Below are positions 1-5,922 of a stretch of DNA of 6,572 nt, in pieces. Where the stretch lies: NCBI GenBank assembly GCA_043801935.1, contig JAZDLO010000215.1:1-6572 (forward strand), written 5' to 3'. Under the pieces are notes generated by a model. The model was given only the letters and a program-made list of their open reading frames with translations, was not told where the DNA came from and did not search any database. The position numbers and the translations under genes were made by a program. How positions within the stretch are numbered: position 1 is the stretch's first letter; each line of letters opens with the position of its first letter. Source of the DNA: JAZDLO01 sp043801935. GTDB lineage: Bacteria > Actinomycetota > Thermoleophilia > RBG-16-64-13.

Positions 1-1621
1 GGCGGTGGTGCGGGGGTTGTTCAACTTCCTGCAAGGCTACCTCGCTGAGAAGGCCAGCCAGGGAGTGGCGTTCGACCTGCGCAACTCGCTCTTCGCCAAG
101 CTCCAGAACCTGTCGTTCAGCTATCACGACAAGGTGCAGACCGGCCAGCTCATGACCCGGATCACTTCAGATGTGGAGAACGTGCGGCAGTTCTCGGGGC
201 AGGGGCTGCTCAATCTGCTCTCGGCGTCGCTCACCCTGGTGGGCACGGTGATCGTGTTGGTCGTCCTGAACGCGCGCCTCGCCGGCGTGTCGTTCGCCAT
301 GGTGCCGGTCATCTTCGGGATCTTCGGCGTGCTCGTTACCCGCATCTTCCCGTTGTTCCGCCGGATCCAACAGAGGCTTGGGGCGCTCAACACCGTTCTG
401 CAGGAGAATTTGGCCGGAGTGGCGGTTGTCAAGGCCTTCACCCGCGAGCCCTATGAGCAGGATCGCTACGAACGCGCCAACTCGGATCTCTTGGGCGAGA
501 GCCTGCGCGTGATAGCGGCGTTGTCCGTGGCCTTCCCGGTGATCTTCTTGGTAGCGAATCTCGGTAACCTGGCCGTGGTCTGGTACGGGGGTGATCAGGT
601 GATCGCTCAGAAGCTCAGCCTGGGGACCCTGGTGGCGTTCACCACCTATCTCTCGTTCTTGCTCATGCCGGTGTTCCAGTTAGGTTTTATCACCGCCATG
701 ATGTCCCGGGCCGGGGCGAGCGCCGCCCGGGTGTTCGAGATCATGGACGCTGAAAGCGAGGTCGTCGACCACCCGGGCGCCTCGGAGCTGGGCCCCATCG
801 AGGGACGTATCACCTTTGACCACGTATCGTTCCGCTACGCCGGCCAGGAGAAGAACATCCTCGACGATGTCAGCTTCGAGATAGCGCCCGGCCAGACCGT
901 GGCCCTCGTGGGGACCACCGGCTCGGGCAAGTCCAGCCTCATCAACTTGATCCCCCGGTTCTACGACGTGCGTGCGGGGGTCGTCAGCATCGACGAGGTC
1001 GATATCCGCGAGGTCACCCTGTCGTCGCTACGCTCCCGTATCGGGATAGCGCTGCAAGAATCCACTCTGTTCGGGGGGACCATCCGCGATAACATCGCCT
1101 TCGGCCGACCCCGGGCCACGATGGATGAGATCGTCGCCGCCGCCGAAGCCGCGCAGGCGCACGATTTCATCATGAGCTTTCCGGACGGGTACGAGACAGT
1201 AGTGGGCGAGCGCGGGGTCACGCTGTCGGGCGGACAGCGCCAGCGCCTTTCGATCGCCCGCACCCTCCTGGTGGATCCTCGGATATTGCTGCTGGACGAC
1301 GCCACCAGTTCGGTGGACGCCGAGACCGAATACCGCCTGCAGCAGGCTCTCGAAGGACTGATGGAGGGGCGGACGTCGCTCGTCATCGCTCACAGGGTGT
1401 CCACGGTGCGGAGGGCCGACAGGATCCTGGTGCTCGACGACGGCAAGCTGGTGGCCGACGGCGCGCACGACGACCTGCTGTGCACCAGCCCGCTGTATGG
1501 AGAGATAGTGGACTCGCAGTTGGCGACGGGGGGCGGACTTCGCGCGGATCTCCCGGGGGCGCTCCGGGGCGACGCCCCGGCTGTCCCGGACGCCGACGGC
1601 GCTCACGGGGGCGGGCCATGA
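1..1621 (+). CDS. ABC exporter half-transporter (TMD-NBD), subunit with degenerate Walker B; 5' end missing
   Basis: Membrane ATP-binding cassette exporter subunit, a transmembrane domain fused to an ATPase domain. The frame is open to the left edge; compared with the usual length of about 580-600 residues, roughly 60-70 N-terminal residues (TM1 and most of TM2) lie outside, so the GTG at position 5 is probably not the start. Residues counted from that codon: hydrophobic segments near 69-112, 168-195 and 205-232; A-loop Tyr278; Walker A GTTGSGKS 303-310; Q-loop Gln351; X-loop GERG 401-404; signature LSGGQ 407-411; Walker B ILLLD 427-431; H-loop His463. The residue after Walker B is Asp432 (GAC, 1298-1300) where catalytic ABC ATPases have Glu. 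In known heterodimeric exporters (TM287/288, LmrCD, BmrCD) this change marks the subunit carrying the non-catalytic site. A Gly/Pro/Ala-rich tail of about 30 residues follows the ATPase domain. The stop overlaps the next gene's ATG, so the two are very likely co-expressed partners. The substrate (drug, lipid or peptide) cannot be told. Confidence 0.95.
   Translation, partial: AVVRGLFNFLQGYLAEKASQGVAFDLRNSLFAKLQNLSFSYHDKVQTGQLMTRITSDVENVRQFSGQGLLNLLSASLTLVGTVIVLVVLNARLAGVSFAMVPVIFGIFGVLVTRIFPLFRRIQQRLGALNTVLQENLAGVAVVKAFTREPYEQDRYERANSDLLGESLRVIAALSVAFPVIFLVANLGNLAVVWYGGDQVIAQKLSLGTLVAFTTYLSFLLMPVFQLGFITAMMSRAGASAARVFEIMDAESEVVDHPGASELGPIEGRITFDHVSFRYAGQEKNILDDVSFEIAPGQTVALVGTTGSGKSSLINLIPRFYDVRAGVVSIDEVDIREVTLSSLRSRIGIALQESTLFGGTIRDNIAFGRPRATMDEIVAAAEAAQAHDFIMSFPDGYETVVGERGVTLSGGQRQRLSIARTLLVDPRILLLDDATSSVDAETEYRLQQALEGLMEGRTSLVIAHRVSTVRRADRILVLDDGKLVADGAHDDLLCTSPLYGEIVDSQLATGGGLRADLPGALRGDAPAVPDADGAHGGGP
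1618..1621 (+). promoter_or_regulatory. ATGA stop-start overlap coupling the two exporter genes
   Basis: The ATG of the second exporter gene (1618-1620) overlaps the TGA of the first (1619-1621). Upstream there is only a G-rich stretch (about 1607-1615) and no clear GGAGG, so translation of the second gene probably depends on ribosomes finishing the first. This would help keep two subunits of a heterodimer in balance. Confidence 0.8.
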
Positions 1622-3498
1622 GAGGCGGGCACGGACCTTTCCGTGGGCTGAGCGTCGACGCCGGGACCGAGCGGCCGGCCGACACCGGCAGAGTGCTGAG
1701 GCGGCTGTGGGGCTACATGAGAGACATGCGGCCGGCCGTCATCGCCTCCCTCTTTGTGCTCTTGGTGGGCGCGGCTGCGACGGCTGCCGGACCGTATCTC
1801 ATCGGGAGAGCGATCGACACCGCCATCTCGCGCGGCGATGCATCCCTGCTGGTCAAGCTGATGACCCTCCTTCTGGCTTCCTACGTGGTCGGGTACCTGG
1901 CCAATGCGGGTCAATTCCGGCTTATCGGGCGCATCGGCCAGCGTCTGTTGGCTCGCTTCCGCACCCAGGTCTTCGTCGCGGTCCAGCGCCTGGACAAGCA
2001 GTTCTTCGACCGGCACGACACCGGCGACCTGATGAGCCGTCTCGTCAACGACGTGCAGGCTCTCGACCAGTTGTTCTCACAGGGGCTCACCCAGACCGTG
2101 GGCGGACTCTTCTCCCTGTTGGGCATCATAGGTGTGATGCTGGCCCTGGAGTGGCGGCTGGCCTTAGCCTCGTTCGTGGTGATCCCATTGACCTTCGCAG
2201 TCACCGCTTTGTTCGCGCGCCTCGCCCGGCGCTCGTTCCGGCGCACCAGGCAGACCATCGGCGATGTGAGCGCCAACCTGCAGGAGGACATCGCCGCCGT
2301 GCGGGTCACCCAGGCCTTCAACCGCTCCGAGGCCACCACGGAACGTTTCCGCGAGGTCAACGCCATGAACCGGGACGCGAACGTGGCGGCTGTAGGTGTG
2401 ACCAGCGCGTTCTCCCCGGTGCTCGACGTGCTGGGAGCGTTGGCCACCGCCATCGTCGCTTTCTACGGCGGCTATCTCGCGCTTCGGGACCCGCCGCTGG
2501 TGAGCGTAGGCGTGGTGGTCGCCTTCCTGGCCTACGTGCAGCAGTTCTTCCGGCCCATCCAGGCGCTCTCCTCGTTCTACGCTCAGGTACAGTCGGCGCT
2601 GGCCGCGGCGGAGCGCATCCTCGACCTGGTCGACCGGGAGCCCCAGGTGGCCGATCGGCCGGGCGCGCGTCCGCTGGATGAGGTGCTGGGCGGAGCCGCG
2701 ACCGGTCCGGAGCCGACGCCCGTCAGCGGCCGGGTGACCTTCGACCACGTGTCGTTCTCATACCTGCCGGGCGAGCCGGTCCTCGACGACCTGAGTTTCG
2801 AGGCCGTCCCAGGGCAGACGGTGGCCATCGTCGGACCCACCGGTGCGGGCAAGACCACGATCATCAGCTTGCTGCTTCGCTTCTACGACGCGGACAGCGG
2901 GTCCGTCTCGATCGACGGCGTCGACGTGCGCGACGTGACCCAGGAATCGTTGCGCCGCCACATTGCGCTGGTGCTCCAGGAACCATTCCTTTTCTCGGGG
3001 AGCATCGCGGAGAACATCCGCTACGGGCGTCTGGAGGCTACCGATGCAGAGGTGGAAGAAGCGGCTCGGACCACCGGGGCGCACGCGTTCATCCTCAATC
3101 TAGCCGAGGGCTACGACCAAACAGTGGGTGAGCGGGGCGGCAATCTGAGCCAGGGACAGAGGCAGCTCATCTCCTTCGCGCGGGCCATCCTCCGCGACCC
3201 CCGGATTCTGGTGCTCGACGAGGCTACGGCCAGCGTGGACTCGCGCACGGAGGCCACCATCCAGCAGGCGCTTGAACGGATCATGGCCGGCCGGACCACC
3301 CTGGTGATCGCCCACCGTTTGTCGACCATCCGGCGCGCCGACCAGATCCTGGTCATCGACGAGCGGGGACTCAAGGAGCAAGGCACGCACGAGGAGCTCC
3401 TCGATCGCGGCGGCATGTACGCCGATCTCTATCGGAGACAGTTCCGCCTGCAAGACGGCGAAGAAGACGAAGGCGGAGGGCTGTGCGCTCCCGCGTGA
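1618..3498 (+). CDS. ABC exporter half-transporter (TMD-NBD), subunit with canonical Walker B and LSQGQ signature
   Basis: Full-length partner of the preceding exporter gene, 626 residues. I chose the ATG at 1618 because it overlaps the upstream stop (ATGA), the usual sign of translational coupling, and because the frame further upstream lies inside the previous gene. A charged N-terminus of about 38 residues precedes the membrane domain (hydrophobic stretches near 39-64, 80-97, 160-200, 258-288 and 296-312). A linker rich in Gly, Pro and Ala (about 345-371) joins it to the ATPase domain: A-loop Tyr382, Walker A GPTGAGKT 406-413, Q-loop Gln454, X-loop GERG 504-507, signature LSQGQ 510-514, Walker B ILVLD 530-534, catalytic Glu535 (GAG, 3220-3222), H-loop His566. 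The signature has Gln in place of the first Gly. In an ABC dimer this signature faces the Walker A/B of the other subunit, the one that has Asp instead of Glu, so both deviations sit in one ATP site. The C-terminus is an acidic, Gly-rich tail. Export is inferred from the fold class; the substrate is unknown. Confidence 0.95.
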   Translation: MRGGHGPFRGLSVDAGTERPADTGRVLRRLWGYMRDMRPAVIASLFVLLVGAAATAAGPYLIGRAIDTAISRGDASLLVKLMTLLLASYVVGYLANAGQFRLIGRIGQRLLARFRTQVFVAVQRLDKQFFDRHDTGDLMSRLVNDVQALDQLFSQGLTQTVGGLFSLLGIIGVMLALEWRLALASFVVIPLTFAVTALFARLARRSFRRTRQTIGDVSANLQEDIAAVRVTQAFNRSEATTERFREVNAMNRDANVAAVGVTSAFSPVLDVLGALATAIVAFYGGYLALRDPPLVSVGVVVAFLAYVQQFFRPIQALSSFYAQVQSALAAAERILDLVDREPQVADRPGARPLDEVLGGAATGPEPTPVSGRVTFDHVSFSYLPGEPVLDDLSFEAVPGQTVAIVGPTGAGKTTIISLLLRFYDADSGSVSIDGVDVRDVTQESLRRHIALVLQEPFLFSGSIAENIRYGRLEATDAEVEEAARTTGAHAFILNLAEGYDQTVGERGGNLSQGQRQLISFARAILRDPRILVLDEATASVDSRTEATIQQALERIMAGRTTLVIAHRLSTIRRADQILVIDERGLKEQGTHEELLDRGGMYADLYRRQFRLQDGEEDEGGGLCAPA

Positions 3499-3507
3499 CG
3501 CTGCCCG

Positions 3508-3523
3508 CCGCGTGTGCACGCGG
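3508..3523. terminator. GC-rich inverted repeat between convergent genes, possible bidirectional terminator
   Basis: CCGCGTG (3508-3514) and its perfect complement CACGCGG (3517-3523) flank TG. In RNA the likely form is a 5-7 bp stem with a very tight loop, or CCGCG/CGCGG with a 6-nt loop. It takes up most of the 26-bp gap between the end of the exporter pair and the end of the aspartate kinase gene, where a two-way terminator would be expected. No T-run follows on either strand, so it is not a classical intrinsic terminator. Function is inferred from position only. Confidence 0.4.
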
Positions 3524-3524
3524 T

Positions 3525-4874
3525 CTAGCTGAACACCTCTTCACGGCTGACCATGCCCTCGTGAAGCCGGAAGGCCGCATGGAGGGCCTTGACGGCGGTC
3601 TCCATGTGCTGCCGGCGGATCACGCAGCTGAGCTTGATGGTGCTCGTAGAGATCATCTCGATGTTGATGTCGTTCTCCGCAAGGACTTCGAACATCTTGG
3701 CAGCCACGCCCGGGTAGGTCTTCATCCCCGCTCCGACCAAGGTGACCTTGGCCACCTCCTTGTCGGTGTCGAACGAGGTGAATCCGAGCTCACCCTGTAG
3801 TTCGCCGAGCACCTGGGAGATCTTAGGTAGGTCGTTTTCCGAGGCAGTGAACGAGATATCGGTGGTGCCTCCCGCGGAGACGTTCTGAATGATCACGTCG
3901 AGATTCGCGTGAACACCGGCCAGGGCGGTGAAGACCCTGGCCGCCACCCCCACTTTGTCGGGGAGATCGTGGATGGTCACCTTGGCGTCGTCGAGAGCAT
4001 AGGTGACACCGGAGACTATTGCCTGTTCCATGCTTGTATCATCCTGTCCTATCCAGGTGCCGGGGGCTGTGGTGAAACTTGAACGGATGTGGAGCGGCAC
4101 GTCAAAGCGGCGGGCCACCTCGACGCTGCGGGCCATCATGACCTTGGCTCCGCTCGCTGCCAGCTCGAGCAGTTCCTCGTTGGAGATGGTGTCCAGCTTG
4201 CGCGCCTCGGGTACGATGCGCGGATCGGCGGTGAAGACGCCCTCCACGTCGGTGTAGATCTCGCACACCTCCGCTCCGAGGGCGGCCGCTAAGGCGACGG
4301 CGGTCGTGTCGGAACCGCCACGTCCCAAGGTGGTGACGTCTTGGGCGGTGGACACGCCCTGAAAGCCGGCCACGAGAACGATCTTATCCTCGTCGAGTGC
4401 CTTGCGGATGCGACCGGGCTTGATGTCAAGGATCTTGGCCTTGGTGTGCACGGTGTCGGTGACGATGCCTGCCTGCGATCCGGTGAGCGAGATAGCTTCA
4501 TAGCCCAGACCGGAGATGGCCATGGCCAAAAGGGCCGCCGAGATGCGTTCTCCGGTGGAGAGGAGCATGTCCATCTCCCGGGCGGGGGGATCGTCCGAGA
4601 TCTCTTTGGCCATCTCGATGAGCTCGTCGGTGGTGTCGCCCCGGGCAGAGACCACGGCCACCACCGGGTGTCCGGCTTTGCGGGCCTCAACGATGCGGTC
4701 GGCCACGCGTTTGATGCAGGTGGCATCGGCTACCGAACTGCCCCCGAATTTCATCACCACGATGTTCGTGCGCTCGGCCTTGCGCTCGGGCCCGCCGATG
4801 ACGATGTATTCCTCGCCTGTCAGGTCCACTGCCGCGGCCGCCTGTGCTCGCCTGGATTCCTCTTTTTCTGCCAC
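3525..4874 (-). CDS. lysC: Aspartate kinase with two C-terminal ACT domains
   Basis: Cytosolic aspartokinase: ATP-dependent phosphorylation of L-aspartate to aspartyl-4-phosphate, first step toward Lys, Thr, Met and diaminopimelate. 449 residues from a GTG start. Amino-acid kinase domain about 38-285: KFGGSSVAD 42-50, STGE 106-109, LGRGGSDTTA 183-192, YTDVEGV 207-213, ADPR 216-219. Two ACT domains follow: about 299-372 (with QNVS 330-333 and TTDISFT 337-343) and about 375-445 (with GAGMKTYPGVAAKMF 381-395). These closely match the actinobacterial enzyme that is feedback-inhibited by Lys plus Thr; the inhibition is family knowledge. The start is uncertain. Relatives usually begin 3-6 residues before the KFGG motif, but no start codon lies there, leaving an extension of about 35 residues. 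GTG at 4872-4874 has GGAG (4886-4889) 11 nt upstream; GTG at 4827-4829 (Val16) and GTG codons at Val39/Val40 are alternatives. It is the last gene of the dnaX-ybaB-recR run, 63 bp after recR and in the same frame. asd, a frequent neighbour, is absent. Confidence 0.96.
   Translation of the reverse strand: MAEKEESRRAQAAAAVDLTGEEYIVIGGPERKAERTNIVVMKFGGSSVADATCIKRVADRIVEARKAGHPVVAVVSARGDTTDELIEMAKEISDDPPAREMDMLLSTGERISAALLAMAISGLGYEAISLTGSQAGIVTDTVHTKAKILDIKPGRIRKALDEDKIVLVAGFQGVSTAQDVTTLGRGGSDTTAVALAAALGAEVCEIYTDVEGVFTADPRIVPEARKLDTISNEELLELAASGAKVMMARSVEVARRFDVPLHIRSSFTTAPGTWIGQDDTSMEQAIVSGVTYALDDAKVTIHDLPDKVGVAARVFTALAGVHANLDVIIQNVSAGGTTDISFTASENDLPKISQVLGELQGELGFTSFDTDKEVAKVTLVGAGMKTYPGVAAKMFEVLAENDINIEMISTSTIKLSCVIRRQHMETAVKALHAAFRLHEGMVSREEVFS
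4029..4050 (-). promoter_or_regulatory. Candidate internal ribosome-binding site and ATG for an aspartokinase beta subunit
   Basis: Inside lysC, codon Met282 (ATG at 4031-4029 on the - strand) is preceded by AGGA (4045-4042) with 10 nt between, and by a second AGGA just upstream (4050-4047). Starting here gives a 168-residue protein consisting of the two ACT domains. In Corynebacterium glutamicum and Bacillus subtilis, lysC makes a regulatory beta subunit from an internal in-frame start at the equivalent place (172 of 421 residues in C. glutamicum). The Met sits in the segment just before the first ACT domain, as in those enzymes. The match in size and position supports the reading; expression is not shown. 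Confidence 0.5.
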
Positions 4875-4937
4875 CTGGATCAGTGCTCCGATATGGGGTT
4901 TGTGGAAGTCTGTCGAAGGATGGATTCTAGCGGATCT

Positions 4938-5546
4938 CTAGAGCTCTCGCCGCCCGGCCAAGGCCCGACTCAGGGTGACCTCGTCCGCGTACTCAAGATC
5001 GCTGCCCATGGGCAGGCCGGCGGCGGGCCGGGTGATGCGGAGAGGGCCGCCCGCGACGTCCGGCCTAAGTTCCTCGAGGATGTAGAGGGCGGTAGCCTCG
5101 CCGGCCATGTTGGGGTTGGTGGCCACGATGACCTCGCGCACCCCTTCCGAGGATCGCACCCGCTCGAAGAGCTCGGCGAGATGCAGCTTCTGGGGCCCGA
5201 CTCCGTCCAGGGGGGAAAGCGCTCCCCCAAGAACGTGATACAGGCCTCGATACTCATGGGTGCGTTCGATGCTGATGATGTCACCCGGCTCTTCCACCAC
5301 GCAGATGGTGGAAGTGTCCCGACCGGCGTCCAGGCACACCGCGCACAGCTCCTGCTCGGTGAGATTGAAGCAGGAAACGCAGAAACGCACCGTCTCTTTG
5401 ACGTCGATGAGCGCGTGGGCAAGCGGCAGGGCGTCCTCGGGGGAAAGCTTGAGGAGGTGAAAGGCCAAACGTTGAGCCGTCTTTGGACCTACGCCGGGAA
5501 GTTTGCTCAGCTCGTCGATGAGCCTCTGGACGGTGGGGCTGAACAT
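4938..5546 (-). CDS. recR: Recombination mediator protein RecR
   Basis: Cytosolic DNA-repair protein that acts with RecF and RecO to load RecA onto SSB-coated single-stranded DNA at gaps. 202 residues, the normal family length. Domains in order: N-terminal helix-hairpin-helix with LPGVGPKTAQRLAFHLL 16-32; four-Cys zinc finger Cys56, Cys59, Cys68, Cys71; Toprim domain about 79-172, starting ICVVEEPGDI and containing TNPNMAGEATALYI 143-156; C-terminal ending DLEYADEVTLSRALAGRREL 183-202, typical of RecR. The second Toprim motif reads NPNMAGE where most RecR I recall have an acidic residue at the Ala (as in NPTVEGE). The ATG fits the family N-terminus, but its ribosome-binding site is poor (only AGG 3 nt upstream), so translation may lean on the ybaB gene 39 bp upstream. 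The ybaB-recR pairing is very widely conserved in bacteria. Confidence 0.97.
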   Translation of the reverse strand: MFSPTVQRLIDELSKLPGVGPKTAQRLAFHLLKLSPEDALPLAHALIDVKETVRFCVSCFNLTEQELCAVCLDAGRDTSTICVVEEPGDIISIERTHEYRGLYHVLGGALSPLDGVGPQKLHLAELFERVRSSEGVREVIVATNPNMAGEATALYILEELRPDVAGGPLRITRPAAGLPMGSDLEYADEVTLSRALAGRREL

Positions 5547-5560
5547 GCGCCTATTAGTGG

Positions 5561-5582
5561 GGGCCGACGGGGCTTGCGGCCC
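5561..5582. repeat. Inverted repeat in the ybaB-recR gap
   Basis: GGGCCG (5561-5566) and CGGCCC (5577-5582) form a perfect 6-bp GC stem around a 10-nt loop, lying between the ybaB stop and the recR start on the - strand. It sits about 15 nt before recR's ATG. It has no T-run, so it is unlikely to terminate transcription. It could be an mRNA hairpin affecting recR translation or simply chance in GC-rich DNA. Confidence 0.3.
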
Positions 5583-5585
5583 GGA

Positions 5586-5909
5586 TCAGAACGGCAGACC
5601 GGGTATGTTGAGACCCGAAGTGATGCCGCCCAGCTTCTTGTTGGCCAACTCTTGCGCCGAACGGAGGGCTTCGTTGGTAGCGGCCATGATCATGTCTTCG
5701 AGCATCTCCACGTCTTCGGGATCGACCGCTGTCGGGTCGATCTTGATGCTCTTCAATTCCACGGCGCCGGTGACCTGAACCGTCACCATGCCTCCGCCCG
5801 CGGAAGCCTCTACCACCTCATCGGCCAAGTTCTCCTGCATCTTGGCCATATCGGCCTGCATCTTCTGGACCTGTCTCATCATCTTCTGGTAGTTCGGGTT
5901 CACTGGCAT
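5586..5909 (-). CDS. ybaB: YbaB/EbfC family nucleoid-associated protein
   Basis: Small DNA-binding, nucleoid-associated protein of the YbaB/EbfC family, which forms homodimers. 107 residues, usual length for the family. Seen: a Met/Gln-rich N-terminal helix (about 6-33, with regularly spaced MMRQVQKMQADMAKMQ) that forms the dimer arm; a strand region with SAGGGMVTVQVTGAVELKSIKIDP 36-59, the family's hallmark core; a second helix 66-93 (LEDMIMAATNEALRSAQEL); and a Gly/Pro-rich C-terminus. The start is secure: ATG preceded by AGGAG at 5918-5922 with 8-nt spacing. It lies 13 bp after the dnaX stop and 39 bp before recR, the conserved dnaX-ybaB-recR order. The family's exact cellular role, whether nucleoid organisation, regulation or help for recombination, is not settled by the sequence. 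Confidence 0.95.
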   Translation of the reverse strand: MPVNPNYQKMMRQVQKMQADMAKMQENLADEVVEASAGGGMVTVQVTGAVELKSIKIDPTAVDPEDVEMLEDMIMAATNEALRSAQELANKKLGGITSGLNIPGLPF

Positions 5910-5922
5910 CTCCTCGGCTCCT
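5910..5922 (-). promoter_or_regulatory. Doubled Shine-Dalgarno ahead of ybaB
   Basis: The 13-nt gap between the dnaX stop (TAG, 5925-5923) and the ybaB ATG holds two purine motifs: AGGAG (5922-5918), 8 nt from the ATG, and GAGGAG (5915-5910), which abuts it. The first has the right spacing to be the working ribosome-binding site. It follows the dnaX stop directly, which suits re-use of terminating ribosomes. Confidence 0.75.

Noticed and set aside
1707..2681. A 324-codon frame on the + strand inside the second exporter gene, and long - strand frames opposite both exporters.
   Set aside because: All overlap convincing ABC transporter coding sequence in other frames; their translations are Arg/Gly/Pro-rich shadow sequence without domains.
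4924..4929. A TAGAAT hexamer on the - strand between recR and lysC as a -10 promoter element for lysC.
   Set aside because: No -35-like hexamer lies 16-18 bp upstream, in the end of recR, and the gap is short enough for co-transcription; not enough to call a promoter.
4936..4943. CTCTAGAG palindrome overlapping the recR stop as an operator or attachment site.
   Set aside because: Only 8 bp, built partly from the stop codon itself, with no second copy or neighbouring integrase.
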